Part shown: positions 8,553 through 18,060 of the stretch, one piece after another
How the letters are laid out: each line of letters begins with the position of its first letter
Numbering within the stretch: the stretch's first letter is position 1
NCBI RefSeq assembly: GCF_022758235.1
Contig: NZ_JALEBG010000001.1
Span: forward strand, 186,001 to 250,000
From: Pontibacter liquoris
Lineage (GTDB): Bacteria > Bacteroidota > Bacteroidia > Cytophagales > Hymenobacteraceae
Direction: 5' to 3'
Length of the DNA: 64,000 nt
The notes under the pieces: generated by a model
Told to the model about the DNA's origin: nothing
Seen by the model: only the letters and a program-made list of their open reading frames with translations
The model's database searches: none
Program-made: the position numbers and the translations under genes

Positions 8553-9665
8553 ATGACAGCACATCTACCTTTCAAGCAGGCTGCCTTCGCCCTGTTGCTT
8601 GCCTCTCTTCTGGCTGGCGGTTGCCAGAGCACGGGTTCGGAAACGCAGACGAAACAGCCCGATGCAGCTCCGGCAACGGCAGCGCAACCAGCTCCCATCC
8701 TGGGGCCGCTGGTAACCGACATCTATACGGCCGACCCTTCGGCGCATGTATTCAACGGTAAAATTTACGTGTACCCGTCGCACGACATTGATGCCGGTAT
8801 CCCCGAAAAAGACGACGGCTCGCACTTTGCTATGACGGATTATCATATCCTGTCGATGGACAGCGTAGGCGGCAAGGTCACCGATCATGGTGTGGCGCTG
8901 GATTTAAAGGATGTGCCCTGGGCGGGGCGGCAAATGTGGGCGCCGGATGCCGCTTACAAAGATGGCGCGTATTATTTATACTTCCCGGCCAAAGACAAGC
9001 AGGATGTGTTCCGCATTGGCGTAGCTACAAGCACCTCACCCAGCGGGCCGTTTAAAGCTGAGCCTGCGCCCATTACAGGTAGTAACAGCATCGATCCCAC
9101 CGTTTTTAAAGACGATAACGGCGATTACTATATGTACTTCGGCGGTATCTGGGGCGGGCAGTTGCAGCGCTGGAGCAGTGGCAAGTATATCCAGGCCGAT
9201 ACTTACCCTGCCGACGACCAGCCGGCGCTCAGCCCCAAGGTGGCCAGGCTGGCCGATGATATGAAAAGCTTTGACGGCGCGGTGCAGGATGTGCAGATAC
9301 TGGGCAAAGACGGCAAGCCGCTGCTGGCAAAAGACAATGACAAGCGCTTTTTTGAGGCTGCCTGGCTGCACAAGTATAACGGCAAGTATTACTTCTCATA
9401 CTCCACCGGCGACACACACAACATCGCCTACGCCATTGGCGATAGCCCGGTGGGACCCTTCACCTACCAGGGCGTTATCCTGAAGCCGGTGCTTGGCTGG
9501 ACCAACCATCACTCCATTATTGAGAAAGACGGCAAATGGTACCTCTTCTTCCACGACAGCTCGCTATCGGGCGGCAAAACGCACCTGCGCAGTGTGAAAG
9601 TAACCGAGCTGAAGTATAACCCCGACGGCACCATCCGACCCATCGACGCGATGGTGAAAAGCTAA
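8553..9665 (+). CDS. GH43 glycosidase lipoprotein (beta-xylosidase / arabinofuranosidase type)
   Basis: Predicted five-bladed beta-propeller glycosidase of 370 residues. The N-terminus has a lipoprotein signal with lipobox LAGGC (Cys near residue 25), so it is membrane-anchored. The GH43 catalytic carboxylates are recognisable: general-base Asp in YTADPSAHV (about 60-68), the pKa-modulating Asp in SIDPTVFKDD (about 179) and general-acid Glu in RFFEAAWLHK (about 267). The opening IYTADPSAHVFNGKIYVYPS is typical of the GH43 subgroup active on xylose- or arabinose-containing oligosaccharides; which of the two cannot be told. It is separated from uxaC by the exuT remnant and repeats and ends at a strong bidirectional terminator. 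Confidence 0.9.
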   Translation: MTAHLPFKQAAFALLLASLLAGGCQSTGSETQTKQPDAAPATAAQPAPILGPLVTDIYTADPSAHVFNGKIYVYPSHDIDAGIPEKDDGSHFAMTDYHILSMDSVGGKVTDHGVALDLKDVPWAGRQMWAPDAAYKDGAYYLYFPAKDKQDVFRIGVATSTSPSGPFKAEPAPITGSNSIDPTVFKDDNGDYYMYFGGIWGGQLQRWSSGKYIQADTYPADDQPALSPKVARLADDMKSFDGAVQDVQILGKDGKPLLAKDNDKRFFEAAWLHKYNGKYYFSYSTGDTHNIAYAIGDSPVGPFTYQGVILKPVLGWTNHHSIIEKDGKWYLFFHDSSLSGGKTHLRSVKVTELKYNPDGTIRPIDAMVKS

Positions 9666-9685
9666 GCTTTCACATCCACCAAACA

Positions 9686-9716
9686 AAAAAATGCCTGCAC
9701 GAACTGCAGGCATTTT
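9686..9716. terminator. Bidirectional rho-independent terminator
   Basis: Perfect stem AAAATGCCTGCA / TGCAGGCATTTT with loop CGAAC, flanked by A and T runs, between the convergent GH43 and GH30 genes. Confidence 0.85.
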
Positions 9717-9739
9717 CTATTTTATCAGAACAAGTATAA

Positions 9740-11179
9740 TTACCAGACATAGGTGCCCACAGCGCCGGCAGCCAGCCGGGTGGTTACCTGTTTGTCTTCG
9801 GAGCTGATGTTGAACGCCTGTTCTGTTTTGCCCGTGTTGATCACGACCACTACGAGCTTGCCATTTGGGGTTTTGTAAGCCACGTTGGGCAGCGCGGCCG
9901 GCATGTTGGAGGCAATACGCACAGAGCCGGGGCGGGCAAATTTGGAGGCATGCGCCACAATATAGTAAGCCGGGTTGCGCGTTACGCTATTGCCGGCAAT
10001 CGTGATGGCACCCAGGCACTCGGTGCAGCCTCCCGGTGTATGCGGGTTTTGCTCCGGGTCGGCGGCCAGGTTCCATTCCAGCACGGTTTTGGCCCAGTTG
10101 CGGGGCGCCCCGATCATCAGGGTTTCTACGTGCCAGGCCAGGTCTTTGGGGAAGTCGCCGGGGGCGCCGATCCACTGCTCGGTAAAGTATAAATTTTTGT
10201 CGGGGTGCGCTTCATGCACTTTTGATAAGGCATCGATGGTGCCGCCGTACAAATGGAAAGCCGAGCCATCCACATACTTGCGGGCTTCCGGGTCATTCAG
10301 AATGGTGATTGGGTAATCCGGGCGGTCAGCATTGTGGTCATATACAATGATCTTGGTGTCGAGGTTGGCGGCCTTAAACGCAGGTCCCAGGCTTTTCTTT
10401 ACAAACACGGTCTGGTCTTCGGCCAGCATCAGCAGGCTGGGGTTATTGCCCGGGTGCAGCGGCTCGTTTTGTATGGTGATCGCATCGATCCGGATGCCTT
10501 CGGCGGACATGCCCTGGATATACTTTACGAAGTATTGCGCATAGGCATCATAGAATTCCGGCTTCAGGCTGCCGCCTTTCGAGTTGTTGTTGGTCTTCAT
10601 CCAGGTAGGCGGCGACCAGGGCGAGCCCATGATCTTGATGTCCGGGTTGATGGCCAGGATCTCTTTGAGCACCGGAATGAGGTGTTGCCTGTCGGGTGCC
10701 AGGCTGAACCTGGCTAGTGTAGGATCGGTTTGGCCGGCAGGCAGATCATCGTAGGAGAATACCCGGTCGTCGAGGTCGGAGGCGCCGATGCTGAGGCGCA
10801 GGTAGCTGATGCCGATGTTGTTGCCTTCGGTGCCGAAGAGTTCCTGCAGCAGGGCTGCGCGCGCTGCCGGCGCCATCTGGTGCAGGAGCATGGCACTGCC
10901 GCCTGTCAGTGCATACCCAAAGCCGTCCATGGTCTGGTAGGTCTGTGAGGCATCTACCGTAATAATTGGCAGCTCGTTGGTGCTGTTTCCGAAATGCAGC
11001 GCCGTATTTTGCTTTGCAAACAAGGCGGTTTTATCGGGCTTCGTGAGCCACAGGGCTACGGAAGCAGCATCGGCAGGAGAAGAACTGACAGCCTGGGAGG
11101 CCATCTCTTTTCTGCAGCCCGAAAACAGGGAGAGCAGCAGCAAAAGGGCGACATACTTGAGTCCGTTTTGCAGCGGCAT
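9740..11179 (-). CDS. GH30 glycoside hydrolase lipoprotein
   Basis: Clan GH-A retaining glycosidase. The open frame extends to 11323, but the ATG at 11179 gives a clean lipoprotein signal (MPLQNGLKYVALLLLLSLFSGC) and 479 residues, so I chose it. The acid/base Glu is in TIQNEPLHPGN (about 237) and the nucleophile Glu in LYFTEQWIG (about 333); DGFGYALTGGSA and MGSPWSPPTWMKT are GH30 signatures. GH30 covers glucosylceramidase, beta-1,6-glucanase, beta-xylosidase and glucuronoxylanase. Next to GH67, GH43 and hexuronate genes a xylan-related activity is plausible, but the sequence around WSPPTWMKT is closer to the glucosylceramidase/glucanase-like subfamilies, so substrate stays open. Confidence 0.88.
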   Translation of the reverse strand: MPLQNGLKYVALLLLLSLFSGCRKEMASQAVSSSPADAASVALWLTKPDKTALFAKQNTALHFGNSTNELPIITVDASQTYQTMDGFGYALTGGSAMLLHQMAPAARAALLQELFGTEGNNIGISYLRLSIGASDLDDRVFSYDDLPAGQTDPTLARFSLAPDRQHLIPVLKEILAINPDIKIMGSPWSPPTWMKTNNNSKGGSLKPEFYDAYAQYFVKYIQGMSAEGIRIDAITIQNEPLHPGNNPSLLMLAEDQTVFVKKSLGPAFKAANLDTKIIVYDHNADRPDYPITILNDPEARKYVDGSAFHLYGGTIDALSKVHEAHPDKNLYFTEQWIGAPGDFPKDLAWHVETLMIGAPRNWAKTVLEWNLAADPEQNPHTPGGCTECLGAITIAGNSVTRNPAYYIVAHASKFARPGSVRIASNMPAALPNVAYKTPNGKLVVVVINTGKTEQAFNISSEDKQVTTRLAAGAVGTYVW

Positions 11180-11491
11180 CCTGCTGCTTTTAACTGCAGT
11201 GGCGGAGAATTGCTGCGTGCGGGCTGTACGCATCCGGTTGCCTGCAAACCATGGCCGCACGTTTGCGGCTTTCACTTCCGGACATGCGCCGGCTGAGAAC
11301 TTATCGGGTAAGGGTTGATCCATAAAGTTAGGGGTTGACTGGTTCTAAAGTTAATAACTATGTAGCGCTCTACACCATTGCTGTTGAAAAAAGCCGGGGA
11401 CGCACTTTTAAGTCGGGAAGTTGAAACCAGTACCGCATCCCTTTTATACTTAACCCAGAATAAACCGCTGCTATTGAAATGCAACCTTTTG

Positions 11492-13933
11492 CTACTGTGC
11501 CAACACGGCGGCCAACGGGCTGCCACCGGATTGTTCTTTTTGCCGTGCAGCTGCTGCCTCTGCAGCAAGTATGTTCTCGATGCCGGGCAGCAGCGCGTCG
11601 GGGTTAAAGGAAATACTGTCGATGCCCTGCTCGACTAAAAACTGCGCAAACGCCGGGAAATCGCTGGGCGCCTGCCCGCACAGGCCTATTTTGGTGCCGG
11701 TCTCTTTGGCTGCCCGGATCACCATAGCCATCATGGCTTTGGGCGCGGCGTTCTGCTCGTCAAACAGTTCGCTGATAATAGCCGAGTCGCGGTCAATGCC
11801 CAGCGTCAGCTGCGTTAGGTCGTTGGAGCCGATCGAAAAGCCGTCGAACACCTGGGCAAACTCCCGGGCCAGCAACACATTGCTCGGGATCTCGGCCATA
11901 ACATAAATCTCCAGCCCGTTCTGCCCGCGCTGCAGACCATACTCGGCCATCAGGGCCACCACTTTACGGCCTTCTTCCACGGTGCGGCAGAACGGGATCA
12001 TGAGCTTAACGTTGGTCAGGCCCATCTCGTCGCGTACCTTTTTCATGGCCTGGCACTCCAGCCCGAAGCCTGCACGGTAACGCGGGTTGTAATAGCGGGA
12101 AGCGCCCCGGAAACCCAGCATCGGGTTTTCTTCTACCGGCTCAAATTCCTTTCCCCCGATCAGGTTGGCATACTCGTTAGTCTTAAAATCGCTCATGCGC
12201 ACAATCACATCCTTGGGGTAAAAAGCGGCCGCAATGGTGGCCACCGACTGCGACAGCTTCTCCACAAAAAATGCTTCCTTGTTCTGGTGATGGGGCGTTA
12301 GTTCCGCGATCTGCGCTTTGGCAGCTTCGTCGGACAGGTTCGGGTAATTTACCAGCGCCATCGGGTGGATGCGGATACTATCGTTGATGACAAATTCCAG
12401 CCGCATCAGGCCCACGCCATCATTGGGATAAGCAGCCAGCTGAAAGGCTTTATCGGGGTCGCCAAGTATAAACATGACCTTCGTGCGCGGCCGGGTCAGC
12501 TGGGCAAAATCCAGTTCCTTTTCCTGCCAGGCAAGTTTGCCGGCATATACCAAACCATTCTGCCCGTCGGTACAGGAAATGGTGAGTTCCTGGCCGTCAC
12601 GGATCACCTGCGTCGCGTTACCGGTACCCACCACGGCCAGGGCACCCAGCTCGCGGGCCACAATGGCGGCATGGCTGGTGCGCCCGCCCTTGTTCGTAAT
12701 TATGGCCGATACTTTTTTCAGAATAGGGTCCCAATCGGGCGTGGTGATATCGGTTACCAGGATGTCGCCGGGCTGGAACTGGTGCGCCTGCTGGGGCGAG
12801 GCGATAAGCCGGGCCGTGCCAGTGATAATGCGCTGGCCAATGCCCTTGCCGCTGGTGAGCAGCTCGCTGGTTTCGGTTAAGGTATACGTATGGGCTTTCA
12901 GGATTTTACCTTCCCGGCTGTGTACGGTCTCGGGGCGGGCCTGCACAATGCTGATCTCGCCTGTTTCGCCGTCTTTTGCCCATTCCACATCCATGGGGCA
13001 GCCGTAGTGCTCCTCAATTTTTACAGTCCATTCGGCTACCTGCGTTATTTCGGCATCTGTCAGCACATAGGTTCCACGTTTGGCCTCGGGTGTCTCCACG
13101 TTTTTTACAGGACTTTCTTCCTGGTCCGCGGCTTCTGAGTAAATCATGGTCTGGGCCTTGGTGCCCAGTTTTTTACTGATGATGGCCTGTTTGCCCTGCT
13201 GCAGCGTTGGTTTAAAGATATAAAACTCATCGGGGTTCACAGTTCCCTGTACCACGTTTTCGCCCAGGCCCCAACTGCCCGTTATCAGCACCACCTGCTT
13301 AAAGCCCGATTCCGGGTCGAGGGAAAAGCACACGCCGGCGCTAGCCAGGTCGGAGCGAACCATTTTCTGAATGCCCACCGACAAGTATACTTTCAGGTGA
13401 TCGAACCCATTATCGAAGCGGTATTTTATGGCCCGAGCGGTAAAAAGCGAGGCATAGCACCGCAGGCAGGCGGTAAGCACCTGCTCCTCGCCCGAGATGT
13501 TGAGAAAGGACTCGTGCTGGCCGGCAAAGCTGGCATTGGGCAGGTCCTCGGCGGTGGCGCTGCTCCTGACAGCTACCTGGATGGGGGCTTTATACTGTTG
13601 GCAAAGCGCCTGGTAGGCCGTCCGGATGGCATGGGCCACAGCCTCGGGTAATTGCGCCTGCAGCAGCAGGGCCCGGATCTGTTCGCTGATCTCCTGCAGG
13701 TTGGCAAAAGTAGTAGTATCCAGCTGGCCCAGGAGCGCTTCGAGTTTCGGCACCAGTTGGTTTTCTTTCAGAAAGTCCTGGTAGGCCCGGGCGGTAGTAG
13801 CAAAGCCATTGGGGATTCGGATGTGGTTCCCCGCTAACTCGCGGTACATTTCACCAAGCGACGCATTTTTGCCCCCTACTTCGGGCACGTTGCGGATTGT
13901 AATTTGCGCGAATGGCAGGATATATGAAGGCAT
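11492..13933 (-). CDS. ppsA: Phosphoenolpyruvate synthase
   Basis: Converts pyruvate, ATP and water to PEP, AMP and phosphate (EC 2.7.9.2), allowing gluconeogenesis from three-carbon substrates such as pyruvate or lactate. The 813 residues comprise the ATP-grasp pyruvate/PEP-binding domain (VGGKNASLGEMYREL near the start), the swivelling domain with the phosphorylated His in GGRTSHAAIVAREL (about 420) and the C-terminal TIM-barrel PEP domain (EPVEENPMLGFRGASRY, SIGSNDLTQLTLGIDRDS, LCGQAPSDFP). It stands alone on the minus strand with about 170 bp to the GH30 gene's longest possible start. Confidence 0.97.
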   Translation of the reverse strand: MPSYILPFAQITIRNVPEVGGKNASLGEMYRELAGNHIRIPNGFATTARAYQDFLKENQLVPKLEALLGQLDTTTFANLQEISEQIRALLLQAQLPEAVAHAIRTAYQALCQQYKAPIQVAVRSSATAEDLPNASFAGQHESFLNISGEEQVLTACLRCYASLFTARAIKYRFDNGFDHLKVYLSVGIQKMVRSDLASAGVCFSLDPESGFKQVVLITGSWGLGENVVQGTVNPDEFYIFKPTLQQGKQAIISKKLGTKAQTMIYSEAADQEESPVKNVETPEAKRGTYVLTDAEITQVAEWTVKIEEHYGCPMDVEWAKDGETGEISIVQARPETVHSREGKILKAHTYTLTETSELLTSGKGIGQRIITGTARLIASPQQAHQFQPGDILVTDITTPDWDPILKKVSAIITNKGGRTSHAAIVARELGALAVVGTGNATQVIRDGQELTISCTDGQNGLVYAGKLAWQEKELDFAQLTRPRTKVMFILGDPDKAFQLAAYPNDGVGLMRLEFVINDSIRIHPMALVNYPNLSDEAAKAQIAELTPHHQNKEAFFVEKLSQSVATIAAAFYPKDVIVRMSDFKTNEYANLIGGKEFEPVEENPMLGFRGASRYYNPRYRAGFGLECQAMKKVRDEMGLTNVKLMIPFCRTVEEGRKVVALMAEYGLQRGQNGLEIYVMAEIPSNVLLAREFAQVFDGFSIGSNDLTQLTLGIDRDSAIISELFDEQNAAPKAMMAMVIRAAKETGTKIGLCGQAPSDFPAFAQFLVEQGIDSISFNPDALLPGIENILAAEAAAARQKEQSGGSPLAAVLAQ

Positions 13934-14143
13934 AATGGAATGGGTTAGATCGTTTGTAATCGTCTGAAACGGGTGCGGGTAGAAGTAATTTGCTGCGGAA
14001 ATATTATACTTTAAAATTGATTATTTATACGCAAACAGAGGAGGGAATAGCTCATTTCGCAGCATGATAAAAATCATTAGTTGCTGCCAGCTATAGTATA
14101 AGCAAGCCCCCTGTTGCTTCTTATACTTCTTGTATTGATGGGC

Positions 14144-15088
14144 TTAGCTATACTTGCCGGGCGGGTTATAGGATAGCTCGGTCAGTTCGAGCTGGAGCCA
14201 GGTAAAATCGCCGGTCTTTAATTTCCAGGTTACCTCGCATTGGTAAGGCACCCGGAAATCCTGGAACACACGATAGCTTTTTGCCCGGACATGCCACTTT
14301 TTTAGTGACGTTTTGCCGTTAAAATCGCCATACCGCATCGCTTCGAAAGCGACGAAATCGCCCTGTTCATTAAAAAAGAAAACACCCGACACGGTGATGC
14401 TTCCTGCTGTGATCGTGGCCCTGGCTGAGCCCGCATCCAGCGGCTCCCAACGGATATAATCGCGCAGGGCAGCGGAGGGAAACCAGCATGTTTCGGCAAG
14501 GTAGCGCAACAGACTGGCCTGGTTCAACTGGTCGGTGCCGCCGGCACGCACCACATTTTTAATGGACAATAATTTGATCAGCATCTCGCCCCGACCGTTT
14601 CCATACTTGTCGCGGCCTGTTAAGTAAATGCCCGGGAAGGCCCGCACTTTTGTTTGCCAGATAAACGCCGGTTCATCTGCCCTAAAGTACTGCGTGGCCT
14701 TAAATGGCATCCATTTGCCACCAGCTTTTGTACGCATAGCCCCTTTTTGCTTCAGCCTTACAGTATGGGGCAGTGCTGTGCCCTCTACGCCGGATCGTTG
14801 CAGCCATTTTTGGACCACGGGCGGCAAATGCGCCATTAGTTGGGGCGTAACAAGGGTTTGGGTACCTGGTGGTTTGGCAAGCAGGGCCGTTACTTCGCCG
14901 GCTACCTGTTTGTTAAACTTCCGATCGGCATAGTATAGCAGGCCTGCCAGCACTACCAGGGCACTGGCGATAATGCCGAACCAAGCGACCGGCATCTGCT
15001 GCGCCAGGAACGTGCTGTTACCATAGCCAAATCCCACCTCATAAAGCAGGCCTTGCAACAGGAGCAGGGAAAGCAGGGAGCATGCCAT
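14144..15088 (-). CDS. DUF6544-like membrane-anchored protein
   Basis: Protein of 314 residues with two predicted N-terminal membrane segments (about 1-15 and 32-52) followed by a soluble domain. The segment LMAHLPPVVQKWLQRSGV, then a beta-rich region with repeated short charged strands (KGAMRTKAGGKWMPFKATQYF), resembles the uncharacterised DUF6544 family. No catalytic motif is evident. It lies 34 bp downstream of the GerW-like gene on the same strand and may be co-transcribed. Function unknown; the family assignment is from recall and moderate. Confidence 0.65.
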   Translation of the reverse strand: MACSLLSLLLLQGLLYEVGFGYGNSTFLAQQMPVAWFGIIASALVVLAGLLYYADRKFNKQVAGEVTALLAKPPGTQTLVTPQLMAHLPPVVQKWLQRSGVEGTALPHTVRLKQKGAMRTKAGGKWMPFKATQYFRADEPAFIWQTKVRAFPGIYLTGRDKYGNGRGEMLIKLLSIKNVVRAGGTDQLNQASLLRYLAETCWFPSAALRDYIRWEPLDAGSARATITAGSITVSGVFFFNEQGDFVAFEAMRYGDFNGKTSLKKWHVRAKSYRVFQDFRVPYQCEVTWKLKTGDFTWLQLELTELSYNPPGKYS

Positions 15089-15122
15089 CGTAAAAGGCTG
15101 TCAGGAAAGTGGAGCAGAGCGG

Positions 15123-15518
15123 CTACAAAGGCGGGTACTGATGTTTGCGGCGGGGCCGCCTGGCAAGCAAGCTGACCGTAACTCCCAGCAGCGCGCCCAG
15201 GGCAATGTAGCGCCCTTTGTTAATGCGAACAAACCGCGTTTCATTGGGGGTTACCTCAATGAACCCGATCGGTTTGGCCGACAGGCCTCCGCCCATGCCG
15301 CCCCCTTCGCCGTTAGCCTCGGCCGGGTTGGATGGCGCGGTAGCCTTGCCGTTTTTATCGCCAAAGCCGCCCCCGAAACCGAAGGCTACTTGGGCTACGG
15401 GTATAATGGTTTTGCCTTGTGTTTCGATCGGCTCGCCGTATACTTTTTTAACAGTAGCAGTTCGGGAAAATATTTCCGGAAGCGAGGCGAAAAGCTGTTT
15501 GAAAGAAGTAGTTTCCAT
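15123..15518 (-). CDS. GerW/YtfJ-family protein
   Basis: 131-residue protein resembling the GerW (YtfJ) family, known from Bacillus spores but common in non-sporulating bacteria. Visible features are the N-terminal helix, the VYGEPIETQGKTIIPVAQVAFGF strand pair (about 25-48), a glycine-rich middle (about 48-83) and the SAKPIGFIEVTPNETRFV segment (about 84-101). A C-terminal hydrophobic stretch and basic tail suggest membrane association. The role outside spore formers is unknown. The start ATG at 15518 gives the normal family N-terminus. Confidence 0.75.
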   Translation of the reverse strand: METTSFKQLFASLPEIFSRTATVKKVYGEPIETQGKTIIPVAQVAFGFGGGFGDKNGKATAPSNPAEANGEGGGMGGGLSAKPIGFIEVTPNETRFVRINKGRYIALGALLGVTVSLLARRPRRKHQYPPL

Positions 15519-15801
15519 ATGCTGTAAAGTAAAGTATGAGAATAGTTAAAAGGAGGCGCTCAGCCGGTGCGGGCTGTTACAGGAAGGGTGCGTGCTGTAT
15601 ACTTTAGTTTACGAAAGGACATGACAGAGGTCATTTTTTATTTTGGGCAGGTAACGCTATCTTTAACTACTGCCAGCTGGTTTATGGCTGCTGATTTTCC
15701 GGTTGCGTACCATATATAACTTCCTGGTGTTGCCGGTGGTGTTAGGTGCGCCGGTGCTGCACAGGCCTTTAACGGACATACACATTTTAAGCCATCGCAA
15801 T

Positions 15802-16887
15802 ATGCTATCCGCTTCGTCCGCCCGTTCGCCTGATTACCTGCGGCTCCTGTTGTATGTTTTGGTAATCAGCCTGTTGATGTACCTGGGGCAGCCGCTGCTG
15901 GTGCCTTTAAGCTTTGCGCTGCTGATCAGTTTTGTGTTGTACCCGGTCTGCCGTTGGCTGGAGCGCCATCACGTACCGCGGTTTCTGGCTATTGGGCTGG
16001 CTTTACTGGCACTGGGCGTTGCCGCGGGCGGGCTGCTCTTTCTGCTGGCAAACCAGTTTATACAATTTTCGCGGGAGTGGCCTTCGCTGCAGGGCAAAAT
16101 AACGGCTTTGCTAGCGCAGGTAAGCCGCTACCTGGCGCTGCACTTTAACCTGCCGCTTACCAGGCAGGCACTTTGGGTGGAGCAAATGCTGCTGAGTGGC
16201 GCCTCGCAGCTGTTGCCCGTGGTGCAGCAACTGGCCTATAGCTCAGCGGTAGGGTTTGTGCTGCTCATACTTATTCCGTTTTATAGTGCCCTGATTCTAT
16301 ACTACCGGGAGGAGTTTGCGAGATCCCTGGTGCACTTTTTTCCGCCAGCCGAAGCCGCCAAAGTGCACTTCATTCTGCGGCAAACCATCACCACCTTCTA
16401 TAATTTTATCAAAGGCATGGCGCTGGTATACCTGATTGTTGCCTTGCTGAATGTGGTGGGCCTGCTGCTGCTGGGTATTCCGCATGCGGTGCTGTTCGGT
16501 GTGGTAGCTTCTTTGCTGACCTTTATTCCGTATGTGGGCATAACGCTGGGCTCGCTGCTGCCCATTACCATGGCCTGGCTGACCTATGATTCTGTCTGGT
16601 ATCCGTTGGGGGTAGTGGCCGTTTTTACAGTGGTGCAGTACCTGGAAGCCAATGTTATTTTCCCCATGGCTGTTTCTTATCGCTTGCAGGTAAATACGCT
16701 TTTCATGATCCTGGCCATTGTAGCAGGCGGGCTGATCTGGGGAGGCGCCGGCATGATCCTGTTTGTGCCTTTCCTGGGGATTTTAAAGCTGGTCGCCGAC
16801 CAGGTGGAGCGCTGGCAACCGGTCGGGCGGCTCCTGGGGATTGGTACCCGCACATATGCGGCCCGCAACCAGGTGCCGCAGCACTAA
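15802..16887 (+). CDS. AI-2E family transporter (PerM-like permease)
   Basis: Integral membrane protein of 361 residues with about seven to eight membrane segments, in the family named after AI-2 exporter TqsA but mostly of unknown substrate. The frame can be opened from a TTG at 15703, but the ATG at 15802 (MLSASSARSPDYLRLLLYVL) is the more natural start. Typical features are paired N-terminal helices, a polar amphipathic middle (about 100-170) and a C-terminal block with FIPYVGITLGSLLPI and a VVQYLEANVIFPM segment. It precedes a universal stress protein gene by 180 bp; no functional link is evident. Confidence 0.87.
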   Translation: MLSASSARSPDYLRLLLYVLVISLLMYLGQPLLVPLSFALLISFVLYPVCRWLERHHVPRFLAIGLALLALGVAAGGLLFLLANQFIQFSREWPSLQGKITALLAQVSRYLALHFNLPLTRQALWVEQMLLSGASQLLPVVQQLAYSSAVGFVLLILIPFYSALILYYREEFARSLVHFFPPAEAAKVHFILRQTITTFYNFIKGMALVYLIVALLNVVGLLLLGIPHAVLFGVVASLLTFIPYVGITLGSLLPITMAWLTYDSVWYPLGVVAVFTVVQYLEANVIFPMAVSYRLQVNTLFMILAIVAGGLIWGGAGMILFVPFLGILKLVADQVERWQPVGRLLGIGTRTYAARNQVPQH

Positions 16888-17067
16888 AGTGACCGGGAGA
16901 AGTATAGGGGCAGTGGGGCGCAAGCCTGTCGTGTTCTCGTGTTCCATACTGTTCCGGGGAGATTTGAAACAGCAAAAGTATATGATGCTACGCAGCGTTG
17001 GTAGCAACCAACCACAAGTATAAAAAGCGGGTAAGGTACCCCTGTTAAATCTTTAACGTCAGCAGAT

Positions 17068-18060
17068 ATGAAAACTATTTTAGTTCCGACCGATTTTTCG
17101 CCAGAGGCACGCAAAGCGTTTTCTTACGCCCTGCATATGGCCAGCACCGCACAGGCGGAAGTGGTGCTGTTTCATGCTTTTCACCAACCAATTCCGGTAT
17201 CCAGTGCTTACCGGCTAGACGAAACAATTTCAATGCTGGAAAAAGAAAAACGGGAGCAACTGATCTTGTGGGCCGCAGACGCGGAAGAGGACCAGTATAA
17301 AGATTTTTACTGGGAGTTTAACGCAAAGCAAGGTGCCGGAGCAGAAAAGCAAGCCACCCTGACCTCAGGTACAAGCGGTTTTCATACTATCCAGATGCCG
17401 CCTGCGCCGGATAAGAGCGTAAGGATTACCTGCGTGAGCAAATTTGGCCTGGCTGCCGACGAAATTAACCAGGCGGCGCTCACCTACCAGGCCGACCTGG
17501 TACTGATCAGCAGCAGGGGAGCCGACGCGGTGGAGCAGGCCCTGCTGGGCAGTACGGTGGCTGCGGTTATCTCTTACTGCCAGGTGCCGGTCCTGACCTT
17601 GCCGCAGCAGACAGAATTCAAACAGCTACGATCGTTTGTCTTTGCGGCCGACCTGCAGCACCTGGCTGACAACGAAGCCCTGACCTATTTGCAAACCCTG
17701 GTAAAAGCTTTTCAGGCAAACCTGCATGTTGTGCACTTCTACCAGGAGAAAACGCTGCTGCCTGCCCAAATTCAGGGTATGAAAGGTATAAGCGCCCTTG
17801 ATAACCGGTTGTCGGATGTCAGTTACAGGGTATACTTCCGGCAGCGCACAGATATTGTGGCTGGCATTTATGAATTTGTGCAGCAGCAGCAAGCCGATCT
17901 GCTGGTGCTGGTGCCGCAGCCGCATACTTTTCTGGAGGTCTTGCTGAGCAGGAGCGTAACGGGTAAAATAACCGAACAGGGCTTTATTCCTTTTCTCACA
18001 TTGCCGGACCCCACCCGGCTGGCAGCCGATAAACCAGCCAGCGGCAGTATGTTGGGGTAA
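17068..18060 (+). CDS. Universal stress protein, tandem UspA domains
   Basis: Cytoplasmic stress-associated protein of 330 residues carrying two Usp folds. The first opens with MKTILVPTDFSPEARKAFSY and ends with VLISSRGADAVEQALLGS..VAAVISYCQVPVLTLP (about 1-185). The second is more degenerate (about 190-315), beginning RSFVFAADLQHL and ending with a LVLVPQPHTFLEVLLSRSV-type block. The first domain has the G-x2-A..G-S nucleotide-binding-like pattern only partly, so ATP binding is uncertain. Tandem Usp proteins are very common in Bacteroidota. Confidence 0.87.
   Translation: MKTILVPTDFSPEARKAFSYALHMASTAQAEVVLFHAFHQPIPVSSAYRLDETISMLEKEKREQLILWAADAEEDQYKDFYWEFNAKQGAGAEKQATLTSGTSGFHTIQMPPAPDKSVRITCVSKFGLAADEINQAALTYQADLVLISSRGADAVEQALLGSTVAAVISYCQVPVLTLPQQTEFKQLRSFVFAADLQHLADNEALTYLQTLVKAFQANLHVVHFYQEKTLLPAQIQGMKGISALDNRLSDVSYRVYFRQRTDIVAGIYEFVQQQQADLLVLVPQPHTFLEVLLSRSVTGKITEQGFIPFLTLPDPTRLAADKPASGSMLG

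Noticed and set aside
11180..11323. N-terminal 48-residue extension of the GH30 protein
   Set aside because: The ATG at 11179 begins a complete lipoprotein signal; the extension would bury it.
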